A stretch of DNA of 64,000 bases from Mesorhizobium sp. WSM3862. Lineage in GTDB: Bacteria > Pseudomonadota > Alphaproteobacteria > Rhizobiales > Rhizobiaceae. A program made the translations under genes and the position numbers. Each line of letters starts with the position of its first letter. The stretch's first letter is position 1. Below are positions 9,578 to 18,231 of this stretch, piece by piece. The notes beneath the pieces were generated by a model. It ran no database searches and was not told the origin of the DNA. It saw only the letters and a list, made by a program, of their open reading frames with translations. Where the stretch lies: assembly GCF_002294985.1 (NCBI RefSeq), contig NZ_NSGE01000001.1:124001-188000 (forward strand), given 5' to 3'.

Positions 9578-10465
9578 TCACGCGGAAACTAATAGCAGGG
9601 CGGCGGCCCACACAAGCAGTATCGCACCGGAAACCTGGCTGGCCACCCTGCCCGCGGTCTGTTTTTCGATCAAAGCGAACAGGCTGATCAGCGCCATCCA
9701 GAAGATGTTCATCGCGCCCACGGCGAACATGACCAGCATCAGCGCCCAGCAACAGCCGAGACACCAGACGCCCTGCTCCACTCCCAGGCGAAAGACACGC
9801 CCCGGCTTCGCGCTCCAGTTGGCAAACAGGATCGAGAACGGGTTGCGGCATCTCTTGAGGCACGCCTGCTTTAAGCCGCTGAACTGATAGAGGCCGGCGA
9901 TCGCCAAGGCGGCGGCCCCGGCAATCCCGACGACGGGATCGAGCACCTGTCCCGCGGCGGCAAAGCCATAGATTATGAGCGTCAGCGCGGCGAAGGGCAC
10001 TGAGGCGGCAAGCCAGGTCGCGAGAAATCCCATCACCAGAATCAGCGGATGGACGACGGGCTCGCCCTTGATCCGGGCGGTATCGGCAATCTCGCAATAG
10101 GTGCGGATCATCGGCGCCGCCGAGGGCAGCATCGTCGCCACCGCCATTATGAACCACATCAGGACGAGCGCCGACGCCGCCAACGAGCCTGAAAGCGGCG
10201 CCGGCGCAAGGCACAAAGCGAAGAAACGGTCGAGGAAATCCGGCAGCGGCAATGGCGGCAGGTTCTTCAGCAGCGCATCGCCCGGAGCGCCGCCGGCAAC
10301 GCGGCTTTCGGCGCCGCGAATAGCCATGGCAGCGAGGATCCACCAGGCAAGCACGACGCCCGCACCGATAGTGAGCATCACGGCAAGGCGGGGGCTGCGC
10401 GCCAGTCCCGCCGTGGCGCGGCCGGCGCGGTCGAGATGGCGGAAATCGTGCTCCTGGGCGCTCAT
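9578..10465 (-). CDS. DUF2182 domain-containing membrane protein
   Basis: A 295-residue polytopic membrane protein with about seven hydrophobic helices. Two conserved cysteine segments stand out: LYQFSGLKQACLKRCRNP and, about 30 residues later, GVWCLGCCWALM. These motifs define DUF2182 (predicted metal-binding integral membrane protein). The start at MSAQEHDFRHLDRAG (10465) is chosen because the sequence upstream in frame is arginine- and cysteine-rich shadow sequence that would overlap the divergent hydroxylase gene. The 59-base gap to that gene must hold both promoters. Function is unknown; pairing with DUF1326 suggests shared handling of a metal ion or thiol. Confidence 0.85.
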   Translation of the reverse strand: MSAQEHDFRHLDRAGRATAGLARSPRLAVMLTIGAGVVLAWWILAAMAIRGAESRVAGGAPGDALLKNLPPLPLPDFLDRFFALCLAPAPLSGSLAASALVLMWFIMAVATMLPSAAPMIRTYCEIADTARIKGEPVVHPLILVMGFLATWLAASVPFAALTLIIYGFAAAGQVLDPVVGIAGAAALAIAGLYQFSGLKQACLKRCRNPFSILFANWSAKPGRVFRLGVEQGVWCLGCCWALMLVMFAVGAMNIFWMALISLFALIEKQTAGRVASQVSGAILLVWAAALLLVSA

Positions 10466-10524
10466 GCCAATCGAATGGGCCGAATCGCCGCGTTGATCAA
10501 GCCCGCCGATCTGCCCTATACCGC

Positions 10525-11775
10525 ATGCAGGCCGACGGGCCGCCATCAACATGGAAGCCTGGCGTGGAGCAGAGTGACAAAGCCCGAATATTGATCGCCG
10601 GCAGCGGCCCGGCCGGCCTGATCGCGGCACTCGGCTTTGCCGAGGCAGGCTTTGCCGTGACGTTGGCTGGCCCCGAGGCCGCCGGCGGCGATGGCCGCAC
10701 CACCGCCCTTATGAACCCTGCTCTCAAGGTGCTCGACCGCCTGGGCGTGCTGGCCGAACTCAGACCGCAGGCGGCGCCGCTGAAAATGATGCGCATCGTC
10801 GACGCAACACGCCGGCTGATCCGCAGCCCGACCGTCACCTTCCGCGCCAGCGAAATCGGCGAGGAGCAGTTCGGGCTCAACCTGCCGAACAAAATCCTGA
10901 TCCCGGTGCTTGCCAAGAAGGTCGCCGCAAATCCCGGCATCGAGTGGCGAAAGTCGATGGTCGATGCCTGGCGGCTCGACGCCGACCACGCGCATGCGAG
11001 CCTCGCCGATGGCAGTGAGGTCTCGGCATCGCTGGCGGTTGCCGCCGACGGGCGCCTGTCGCCGGCGCGCGAGGCCGCCGGTATCAAAGCCTCCGCCCGA
11101 CCCTATCCTCAGTCGGCGCTCGTTCTCAATTTCAGCCATCGCAGCGAGCATGGCTTCATCTCGACCGAATTCCATACCGAGACCGGGCCGTTCACGCAGG
11201 TGCCGCTGCCGGGCAAGCGCTCCAGTCTCGTCTGGGTGGTGAAGCCGGAAACGGCACAGGAACTGGCCGCGCTCGACGATGCCACGCTGTCTGTTCGGGT
11301 CGAAGAGCAAATGCAGTCCATGCTCGGCCGGGTCTCGGTCGAGCCCGGCCGCCAAGTCTACCCGCTTTCGGCGGCCTCGCCCGGTCGGTTCGCGCAAAAC
11401 CGTGTGGCGCTTGTCGGCGAGGCTGCTCATGTCTTCCCGCCGATCGGGGCACAAGGCCTCAATCTCGGCATCAGGGATATCGACGATCTAATTGGAATCG
11501 CCAGCGAAAATCGCGACGATCCCGGGTCGAGGCTGAGCCTTGCCGCCTACGACACGCGGCGCCGTCCGGACATCCTGGCGCGCAGCAGTGCGGTGAACTT
11601 GCTCAATATGTCACTGCTGTCCGACATGCTCCCGGCGCAGCTTGCGCGCAGCGCCGGCCTCAACGTACTGGGCAGCTTCGCGCCGCTGCGCGCCTTCTTC
11701 ATGCGCGAAGGCCTGCGGCCGGGAAGCGGTTTTCGGGCGCTCGCCGGCGGCTTCAGGAAACAGGCCGCGCGCTGA
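10525..11775 (+). CDS. UbiH/UbiF-family FAD-dependent hydroxylase
   Basis: A 416-residue flavoprotein monooxygenase of the ubiquinone-hydroxylase type. It shows the FAD-binding ILIAGSGPAGLIAALGFAEAG at the N-terminus, the family stretch GRTTALMNPALKVLDRLGV, a DG-type motif VAADGRLSPAREAAG, and the C-terminal RVALVGEAAHVFPPIGAQGLN. In that last motif a glutamate stands where most relatives have aspartate (GD). Enzymes of this group hydroxylate the ubiquinone ring precursor, but broader aromatic hydroxylases look similar, so a ubiquinone role is probable rather than proven. Start is the ATG at 10525; a GTG at 10564, closer to the Rossmann motif, is an alternative. It is divergent from the DUF2182 gene. 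Confidence 0.87.
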   Translation: MQADGPPSTWKPGVEQSDKARILIAGSGPAGLIAALGFAEAGFAVTLAGPEAAGGDGRTTALMNPALKVLDRLGVLAELRPQAAPLKMMRIVDATRRLIRSPTVTFRASEIGEEQFGLNLPNKILIPVLAKKVAANPGIEWRKSMVDAWRLDADHAHASLADGSEVSASLAVAADGRLSPAREAAGIKASARPYPQSALVLNFSHRSEHGFISTEFHTETGPFTQVPLPGKRSSLVWVVKPETAQELAALDDATLSVRVEEQMQSMLGRVSVEPGRQVYPLSAASPGRFAQNRVALVGEAAHVFPPIGAQGLNLGIRDIDDLIGIASENRDDPGSRLSLAAYDTRRRPDILARSSAVNLLNMSLLSDMLPAQLARSAGLNVLGSFAPLRAFFMREGLRPGSGFRALAGGFRKQAAR

Positions 11776-12001
11776 GGCACATTTGCAAACTACCGCTTTC
11801 GGCCGAGGATTGCGCCCGCTGATAGGTAGCTTGGTGGGCCAGGGCGTCGGTAAAGCATTGCATTGGAGCAACGTCTGCGCCAAATCGTACCAAGCCGAAA
11901 GTCGGGGTCGATTTTTGAGCGCGTGACGTGTAGATTCAAGACCTTAGGCGCCCTGTGCGCGCAAGCCGCTGCGGCGCCTCGGGACCGAAGTGGTGAGTGC
12001 G

Positions 12002-12325
12002 ATGAAGACGGCCAAATTCGCGATCGGACAAGTTGTTCGCCACCGGCTGTTTCCGTTCCGTGGCGTGATCTTCGACGTCGATCCGCAATTCGCCAACACC
12101 GAAGAATGGTATGAAGCGATCCCGGCGGACATGCGTCCAAGCAAGGACCAGCCTTTCTATCACCTTCTCGCCGAGAACTCCGAGACAGAGTACATCGCTT
12201 ATGTATCGGAGCAGAACCTGCTCGAGGATCGGTCGGGCGAGCCGGTGCGGCACCCGCAGATCGGCGAGATGTTCGACAAGCTGCCCGACGGGCGCTACGA
12301 GCCGAAAGGTCACTCGAAACACTGA
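12002..12325 (+). CDS. hspQ: Heat shock protein HspQ
   Basis: HspQ is a small protein that binds hemimethylated DNA and, in enterobacteria, acts as a specificity enhancer of the Lon protease. The 107-residue product has the family signatures: FAIGQVVRHRLFPFRGVIFDVDPQF near the start, then WYEAIP, PFYHLLAEN, YVSEQNLL and HPQIGEMF. The ATG at 12002 (MKTAKFAIGQ) matches the family N-terminus better than the in-frame GTGs at 11990 and 11993. The 226-base gap upstream (11776-12001) must hold the promoter; no recognisable heat-shock element was made out. A bidirectional terminator follows. Confidence 0.9.
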   Translation: MKTAKFAIGQVVRHRLFPFRGVIFDVDPQFANTEEWYEAIPADMRPSKDQPFYHLLAENSETEYIAYVSEQNLLEDRSGEPVRHPQIGEMFDKLPDGRYEPKGHSKH

Positions 12326-12344
12326 CGGCTGGACAAGCGACAAC

Positions 12345-12373
12345 AAAAAAGCGGGGCGCCTGCCCCGCTTTTT
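12345..12373. terminator. Bidirectional intrinsic terminator between hspQ and ialB-like gene
   Basis: A-run, then GCGGGGC paired with GCCCCGC through a short loop (12351-12368), then a T-run. The A- and T-tracts also pair, giving a hairpin flanked by U-tracts in both orientations. It separates the convergent hspQ and IalB-family genes. Confidence 0.88.
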
Positions 12374-12398
12374 GCATGCTGGAGAAACGCTCCAACAA

Positions 12399-13019
12399 TC
12401 AGTTGGCGGTCTTCGCCTTGTCCTGCTCTTCCTTAAGCTTCTTGGCGAAGTCCTGGTTGTTCTTGGCGACGAAGTCCTGCAGCTTCTTTTGGCGGTCCTC
12501 GATGTCCGACTGCTGCAGCGGCGGGCCGTCATAGGCGCCGCTGAAGCCCGTCAGCGCAACCTTTATCGGGTTCGGCTGGTTCTGGAAATTGACCGAGGTG
12601 AGCGTGATCTGCTGGCCCTTCTTGAAAGACGCGACAAGCTGGTCGGTCAGCGGCACTTCGGCCACGCAGCGATCCGGGAAGCAGATCACATAGTCGAGCT
12701 TCTGCGCCTTGCCGGAATCGATCTGCAGGCCGATGCCCGGAGGAACGAGACGGCCGGTCGGCACCGTCACCTGGAACACCTTACGGTTCACTTTGCCCTT
12801 GAGCTCGATCAGGCTGACGCCGGTGACGAGCTGGCCATTGCCGGCGGTGACGATGTTCTGCACGTTGCAGATATCGACGTCTTCCTGCTTGGTGCAGGCC
12901 TTGAACCAGCCCTGCGGAATCTGCGGCGGCTGCTGGGCGGAAGCGGTGAAAAGCCCGGCGCCCAGAACGCCGACCACGCCTGCGGCCAGCACCGAAAGGC
13001 GATACGCGTTGCTCGTCAT
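12399..13019 (-). CDS. Invasion-associated locus B (IalB) family exported protein
   Basis: A periplasmic protein of about 206 residues. A Sec signal peptide precedes the mature start near SAQQPPQIPQGW. The body shows the IalB pattern WFKACTKQEDVDICNVQN with its cysteines, VPTGRLVPPGIGLQID, and YVICFPDRCVAEVPL. The C-terminal 40 residues are charged and glutamine/lysine-rich, predicted helical or coiled (SDIEDRQKKLQDFVAKNNQ). IalB is named from a Bartonella invasion locus, but many environmental rhizobia carry homologues, and the biochemical role is unknown. The start at 13019 (MTSNAYRLS) is preferred to the in-frame ATG at 13028. The gap 13020-13312 upstream shows no further gene. Confidence 0.88.
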   Translation of the reverse strand: MTSNAYRLSVLAAGVVGVLGAGLFTASAQQPPQIPQGWFKACTKQEDVDICNVQNIVTAGNGQLVTGVSLIELKGKVNRKVFQVTVPTGRLVPPGIGLQIDSGKAQKLDYVICFPDRCVAEVPLTDQLVASFKKGQQITLTSVNFQNQPNPIKVALTGFSGAYDGPPLQQSDIEDRQKKLQDFVAKNNQDFAKKLKEEQDKAKTAN

Positions 13020-13312
13020 ATGGTGCACTTTCCTCTCAAATGATCCAGGGGACCGGCTTCTTCCTGCCGTGTGGTCCCGCTACCTGTTGCCCAAATGAGG
13101 CAACAGCATGACTTCGGAGCGCGTGTTACACTGCCAGCGACGCCGAATCCAGCCCGGTTTCCGCGTTTTCTTGCCGCTTCTCCTGCCCTGGACGAACCTC
13201 CATCGGCGATGCGCCGACTGAACCAAGCGACCGGCGTGCGCCGATTCAATCGGGGAGCGAAATGCTCTAGGGTGCATGTCGAATCACCAAGCTGCCCGGC
13301 AAGGAGACGGTC

Positions 13313-15133
13313 ATGGACCGCGTTCTCGTTCGGCTGATCGCCGCGACCTCGTTTCTGGCCCTCTCGCTGCTTCCGGCTTTGTCGGAACCGAAGCACGGCA
13401 TCGCCATGCAGGGCGAGCCGGCGCTGCCTGCGGACTATACGCATTTCGACTACGTCAATCCCGATGCGCCGAAGGGCGGCAGCGTCACCTATTGCGTCGT
13501 CGGCAGTTTCGACAATCTCAACCCCTTCATCCTGAAGAGCCTGCGCACCACCGCGCGCGGCATGATCGACACGGTCTACGGCAACCTGGTCTTCGAGCCG
13601 TTGATGCAGCGCAACTACAACGAGCCCTTCAGCCTCTACGGCCTGCTCGCCGACAGCGCCGACATGGACCCGGGTCGCAAGAGCATCGAGTTCCACCTCA
13701 ATCCCAAGGCCAAATGGTCGGACGGCCAGCCTGTGACGCCGGAGGACGTGCTGTTCACCTACGATGTCTTCAAGGACAAGGCCCGCCCGCCTTACAGCGA
13801 TCGCATGAGCATGATTGCCAGGCTGGAGAAGACCGGCGACCACAGCGTGAAGTTCACCTTCAACGAAAAGGCCAATCGCGAATTTCCGCTGATCGTCGCG
13901 CTGACGCCGATCATCCCCAAGCACGCCTTCGACAAGGAGACTTTCGACAAGACCACGCTGAAGCCGCTGATCGGCAGCGGCCCCTATACCGTGGACAAGG
14001 TGCAGCCTGGGCAGCGCATCGTGTTCAAGCGCAATCCCGATTATTGGGGCAAGGACATCCCATCGAAGCGCGGCTTCGACAATTTCGACCAGATCACCAT
14101 CGAGTATTTCCTCAACGCCAACGCCAAGACGGAAGCGTTCAAGAAAGGCATCTGTGCCCTCGACGACGAGACCGATCCGGTCAAGCGCGACCGCGATATC
14201 GACTTCCCGGCCTTTCGCAAGGGTGATGTGAAGCAGGAATATTTCGACACCGGTATTCCGCCCGTGGTGACGGGCTTCCTGTTCAACACCAGGCTGCCGA
14301 AGTTTTCCAATCCGGTCGTGCGGCGTGCCCTCGGCATGCTCTACGACTTCGAATGGGCAAACAAAAACCTGTTCGCCGGCAAGTTCAATCGAACCATGAG
14401 CTTCTGGCAGAACTCGGAATTGTCCGCGCTCGGCCATCCCGCCGACGAGCGGGAGAAGGCGCTGCTTGCCCCCTACCCCGGCCGCGTCCCTGCCGAGGTG
14501 ATGGACGGAACCTGGCGGCCGCCGGTCACCGACGGCTCCGGCCAGGACCGCAGGGTGCTGCGAGCGGCTTTCGAGCTCCTGAAAAGCGCTGGCTATCACG
14601 TAGAGGACGGCCGGATGCTCGACCCTGAAGGCAATCCCTTTGGCTTCGAGATCATGACGTCATCGCAGGACGAGGAGCGGCTTGCGGCTCTCTATCAGCG
14701 CACGCTGGAGAAGATCGGCATCGATGTAACCATCCGCGGCCTCGACGGCGATCAAATCCAGTCGCGCAAACAGCGCTTCGACTTCGAGGTGCTGATCGGC
14801 ACAAGCGGTTTCAACAATTCGCTCTCGCCCGGCAGCGAGCAGGTGGGGCGCTGGGGATCCGTCGCCGCCAAGCAGGAGGGTTCATTCAACCTGGCCGGCG
14901 TCGCCGATCCCGCGGTCGACGCGGCGATCAACGCGATGCTCAATGCCCGCACGAAGGAAGACTATGTCGCCGCGGTGCGCGTTCTCGATCGGTTGCTGAT
15001 ATCGGGCAACTACATGGTGCCCATGCAATACAACACGCAGCAGTGGCTGGCTTACTGGAGCTACCTGGAACATCCGCAAAAGACGCCCATATTCGGCTAT
15101 CAGCTGCCGACATGGTGGCGAAAGCCCAACTGA
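13313..15133 (+). CDS. Extracellular solute-binding protein family 5 (YejA-like)
   Basis: A 606-residue periplasmic binding protein for peptides or oligopeptide-like compounds. A signal peptide covers residues 1-24 (LIAATSFLALSLLPALSEP). Typical SBP_bac_5 segments follow: KGGSVTYCVVGSFDNLNPF, WSDGQPVTPEDVLFTYDVF, LIGSGPYTVDKVQPGQRIVFKR-type stretch, and NPVVRRALGMLYDFEWANKN. The pattern at the start (GIAMQGEPALPADYTHFDYVNPDAPKGG-like) is that of YejA, the receptor of the microcin C/peptide importer YejABEF. No permease or ATPase gene is adjacent, so it is either an orphan receptor or uses permeases encoded elsewhere. A good Shine-Dalgarno (AAGGAGA) precedes the ATG. The next gene follows in 41 bases. 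Confidence 0.9.
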   Translation: MDRVLVRLIAATSFLALSLLPALSEPKHGIAMQGEPALPADYTHFDYVNPDAPKGGSVTYCVVGSFDNLNPFILKSLRTTARGMIDTVYGNLVFEPLMQRNYNEPFSLYGLLADSADMDPGRKSIEFHLNPKAKWSDGQPVTPEDVLFTYDVFKDKARPPYSDRMSMIARLEKTGDHSVKFTFNEKANREFPLIVALTPIIPKHAFDKETFDKTTLKPLIGSGPYTVDKVQPGQRIVFKRNPDYWGKDIPSKRGFDNFDQITIEYFLNANAKTEAFKKGICALDDETDPVKRDRDIDFPAFRKGDVKQEYFDTGIPPVVTGFLFNTRLPKFSNPVVRRALGMLYDFEWANKNLFAGKFNRTMSFWQNSELSALGHPADEREKALLAPYPGRVPAEVMDGTWRPPVTDGSGQDRRVLRAAFELLKSAGYHVEDGRMLDPEGNPFGFEIMTSSQDEERLAALYQRTLEKIGIDVTIRGLDGDQIQSRKQRFDFEVLIGTSGFNNSLSPGSEQVGRWGSVAAKQEGSFNLAGVADPAVDAAINAMLNARTKEDYVAAVRVLDRLLISGNYMVPMQYNTQQWLAYWSYLEHPQKTPIFGYQLPTWWRKPN

Positions 15134-15174
15134 CGCGATCCCCCGCCTGACACCGACCAAGCAAGGAGACGAGC

Positions 15175-15855
15175 ATGAGCGCGGAGAACTCGATCACCAT
15201 CGATGTGGTGTCGGATGTCGTCTGTCCCTGGTGCTTCATCGGCCAGAAGCGGCTGGACAGGGCGATCGCCGCTGCCGGCGATATCGACGTGCACGTGCGC
15301 TGGCGGCCGTTCCAGCTCGATCCGACCATTCCGCAAGGCGGCATGGATCGCCGCGAATACATGCTGGGCAAATTCGGCAGCGAGGAACGCATCCAGCAGA
15401 TCCATGCGCGCATTGAGCCGCTCGGCGAGGCGGAAGGCATCCATTTCGCCTTCGGCGCCATCAAGGTCGCTCCCAACACGCTGGACGCCCACCGCGTTAT
15501 CCGTTGGGCGGGGCCTGCCGGCGAGGACGTGCAGAACCGGCTGGTGCGACGCCTCTTCCAGCTGAATTTCGAGGAAGGCGCCAATCTCGGCGACCATGCC
15601 GTCCTAACCGACGCCGCCCGCGAAGCCGGCATGGACGGTTCCGTGGTCGAGACGCTGCTGCCCACGGATGCCGATGTCGAGGCGGTGCGCAACGAAATCG
15701 CCACCGCCTCGCGCATGGGTATCACCGGCGTGCCCTGTTTCCTGCTCGAAGCCAAATATGCCGTTATGGGCGCGCAGGACGCCGACACGCTGGCCGATGC
15801 TATCCGCCAGGTCGCTGCGGCCAAGGCGCGCGGTGAGCTCGAAACGGCGGGCTAA
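15175..15855 (+). CDS. DsbA-family oxidoreductase (FrnE-like)
   Basis: A 226-residue cytosolic thioredoxin-fold protein with no signal peptide. The active-site CPWC lies in DVVSDVVCPWCFIGQKRL near residue 19. Family features follow: VRWRPFQLDP, GEAEGIHFAF, NTLDAHRVIRWA and the cis-proline loop GITGVPCFLLEAKYAVMGAQ. FrnE/HCCA-isomerase-type proteins act as disulfide isomerases or GSH-dependent isomerases; which applies here is unknown. It has a strong Shine-Dalgarno (AAGGAGA) and lies 41 bases behind the YejA-like gene, suggesting a two-gene unit. Confidence 0.88.
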   Translation: MSAENSITIDVVSDVVCPWCFIGQKRLDRAIAAAGDIDVHVRWRPFQLDPTIPQGGMDRREYMLGKFGSEERIQQIHARIEPLGEAEGIHFAFGAIKVAPNTLDAHRVIRWAGPAGEDVQNRLVRRLFQLNFEEGANLGDHAVLTDAAREAGMDGSVVETLLPTDADVEAVRNEIATASRMGITGVPCFLLEAKYAVMGAQDADTLADAIRQVAAAKARGELETAG

Positions 15856-16251
15856 ACCAAGTTCGCATCACCCCTCCGCCTAGCGGACGCGGAAGTCTGC
15901 TGAGAGAGTTCCCCGCGGTCTACGGCGTTGATTCGAGGTAGCCCGAGGTCTCCTGACGGCCACTTTCGAGCCCTTCAACCCGTGGACCAACCGAGCATCG
16001 GGCTGAATATCCCTTCACAAAACCGTGTTTTCGGCTTCCCCTGGGGAAAGTCCTTTCCAGCCGAAACTCTGTTCCCAAGCGGCTGAAACAAAACACGAAT
16101 TCCCCGCCGATGGATATCAGCCGGCAAAGCTTTTCTGTTGCCTTCATGCCACGGCCGGTAACCCTGTTCCCATTCGGAGGAAGAAAATTAATGGAAAATG
16201 ATCAATTGGTGTTACCATGTGTAACAAAACAGGAAAGGTTCGGGCGGGATC
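15856..16251. other. Intergenic region, no gene seen
   Basis: About 400 bases before the BacA-like gene. The only open frame of any length (15920-16147, minus) has no recognisable protein features and is rejected. The right part contains a short perfect inverted repeat (16210-16226), listed separately. Confidence 0.6.
16210..16226. promoter_or_regulatory. Inverted repeat upstream of the BacA-like gene, possible operator
   Basis: TGTTAC (16210-16215) and GTAACA (16221-16226) form a perfect 6-base inverted repeat around a 5-base spacer, 26 bases before the start codon at 16252. Size and position fit a transcription factor site; no regulator is encoded next to it, so this is a suggestion. Confidence 0.35.
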
Positions 16252-18231
16252 GTGATTCGGGTCGGTAGACCGCGACGTACAGTACCGGAGCAAACCTCCA
16301 GCGAGGCGGCAAGGCCCTCGCCCCTGACGCCGGTATCGTCGATGCGCACATTCTGGGGGCTGATGCGAGCCTACTGGTTCTCCGACCGGTGGAAGGAAGC
16401 CTGGACCCTCACCCTCGTCATCGCGCTGCTGACAGCGCTCTCCAGCAAGGCTGGCGTGTGGTTTGCCATGGCATCGGGCGAGCTGGTGAATTCGATCGCC
16501 TTCTTCCACGACGCCGCCAATATCAATCCGCTCCAGACGCTTCTTACCAATGCCGGCATATTGGTGCTGTTGGTCGTGCTCAAGGACGCCGGCTTCACCG
16601 GAGTGCGAAATCTCGTTTCCGCAACCTTGCATCGCAAATGGCGGGGCTGGCTGAACAGCCAATTCAACCGAGCGCTGCTCGACGGCAACCATACCCATTT
16701 CCATGCCCAGCATGGCTCGGTTGCCGGCGGTATCGTCGCTCCCGACAACATCGACCAGCGCATCCAGGAATCGATCAAGGACATGACGGGCGGCGCCATC
16801 GGCCTTGCCATGGGCGTGCTGGGCGTGGCGACCTCGCTTTATTTCGTCGGCGAGAATTTGATCGGGGCCTCGGTGGAGGTCAAAGGGCTGGAGTTCCTCG
16901 GCAGCTACGGCAGTGCCGTGCTGGCCTTTCTGGCGGTCGCGACCTACGTGCCGCTCAACACCTGGATTGCGGTGAAGCTCGGCGGCCTGCTCGAACGTCT
17001 CAACATCCGCATGCAACAGGCCGAGGGCAGTTATCGCAGCGAATTGACGACCTTCCTGCGCCGCAGCTTCCACGTCGCCGCCTCTCACGGCGAGGATGTG
17101 CAGAAAACGATGCACGACAAGCTCTATGTCGACATCGACAAGACCTGGGGGCGGCTGAACGTCGTCAACACCAGCTACATGTCGTTCGAGCTGATCTACA
17201 ATTTCATCGGCGCCCGCATCGTTTCCTACGGACCCGGTCTCGTGCCCTTCATTCACAACGGCTTCGATCTCAAGGGCTACATAACCGGCTCCGAAATGGT
17301 CGCGCAGCTGATCAGCCAGTGTTCGTGGTTCATCCATGTCATGCCCGCGATCGCCACGCTTAGGGCCAACAGCCAGCGTGTGACCGAGCTCGCCAGCGCC
17401 ATCGAGAACGTCCAGCAGCCGCAGGAGTTCTACCGCCAGACCGGCCGCTCCGACTTCAGCTATGCCACGCAAAATCCCGTCTTCGGCCTGACCATCCAGA
17501 AGCTGGAGCTCGCGCATCAGGGCGAGGACGCAACGCCCTTCCTGAGCGCCGCCAACCTGCGCTTCCGCCGCGGCGAGTGGACATTCCTCAAGGGTGAGTC
17601 CGGCTGCGGCAAGACCTCGCTGATCAAGGCAATCAATGGTCTGTGGCCCTATGGCCGCGGCACCATCGTGTTCCCGGAAGGGGTGACGAGCTTCTATGCC
17701 GCCCAGGAGGTCAAGCTGCAGCAGGTCTCGCTGAAGCAGCTCGTCTGTCTGCCGGGTTCGGAAAACGATCACACCGACGTGCTGGTAGCGGCCGCCCTGC
17801 ACAAGGCCGGCCTCGGCGAATTCATCGGGCACCTGGCCGATGAGAGCCGCGAAGGCAAGCTCTGGGATCAGGTCCTGTCAGGCGGGCAGAAGCAGAAGCT
17901 GGTGGTAGCCCGCATCATCCTGCAGCAGCCGGGACTGCTCTTCCTCGACGAAGCGACCGGCGCGCTCGACCCCGAAGGCAAGATCGCCTTCCACGAAGCG
18001 ATCAAGGTCAATTGCCCCGATGTAACCGTCATCAGCGTGATGCACGAGGCCGTTCCGCCGCGGTCGCTCTCCGGAGAGGAATTCTATCATAGCGTCGTGG
18101 CGATCTCCGATGGCGTCGCGACCAAGAAGCCGCTCGCTCCCGCTCTGCCGCGCGAGCTCACGACGATCCTCGCGCAGCCCCGGCCGGCCGAGGACAAATG
18201 GTTGCGCTTCCGGCGGCTCAAGCAGAAATAG
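16252..18231 (+). CDS. BacA/SbmA-like peptide transporter fused to ABC ATPase domain (BclA type)
   Basis: A 659-residue half-transporter. Residues about 40-380 form the SbmA/BacA-like membrane domain with six helices and the signature NIDQRIQESI near residue 166. The C-terminal ATPase domain is complete: Walker A GESGCGKTS (448-456), signature LSGGQKQKL (542-550), Walker B LLFLDEATGALD (562-573). BacA itself lacks an ATPase; related ABC-fused proteins include BclA of Bradyrhizobium and Rv1819c of Mycobacterium, which import peptides and in Bradyrhizobium protect bacteroids from plant NCR peptides. ABCD/ExsE-type exporters look similar, so BclA function is inference. The GTG at 16252 gives a 30-residue extension before MRTFWGLMRAYWFS; ATG 16342 is the alternative start. 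Confidence 0.87.
   Translation: MIRVGRPRRTVPEQTSSEAARPSPLTPVSSMRTFWGLMRAYWFSDRWKEAWTLTLVIALLTALSSKAGVWFAMASGELVNSIAFFHDAANINPLQTLLTNAGILVLLVVLKDAGFTGVRNLVSATLHRKWRGWLNSQFNRALLDGNHTHFHAQHGSVAGGIVAPDNIDQRIQESIKDMTGGAIGLAMGVLGVATSLYFVGENLIGASVEVKGLEFLGSYGSAVLAFLAVATYVPLNTWIAVKLGGLLERLNIRMQQAEGSYRSELTTFLRRSFHVAASHGEDVQKTMHDKLYVDIDKTWGRLNVVNTSYMSFELIYNFIGARIVSYGPGLVPFIHNGFDLKGYITGSEMVAQLISQCSWFIHVMPAIATLRANSQRVTELASAIENVQQPQEFYRQTGRSDFSYATQNPVFGLTIQKLELAHQGEDATPFLSAANLRFRRGEWTFLKGESGCGKTSLIKAINGLWPYGRGTIVFPEGVTSFYAAQEVKLQQVSLKQLVCLPGSENDHTDVLVAAALHKAGLGEFIGHLADESREGKLWDQVLSGGQKQKLVVARIILQQPGLLFLDEATGALDPEGKIAFHEAIKVNCPDVTVISVMHEAVPPRSLSGEEFYHSVVAISDGVATKKPLAPALPRELTTILAQPRPAEDKWLRFRRLKQK

Noticed and set aside
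8952..10343. A single 463-codon frame joining DUF1326 to upstream sequence
   Set aside because: Its first two thirds are an out-of-frame shadow of the DUF2182 gene; the real DUF1326 protein starts at 9566.
15920..16147. Minus-strand frame of 75 codons before the BacA-like gene
   Set aside because: No start signal, no family features and low-quality residue pattern; treated as intergenic.
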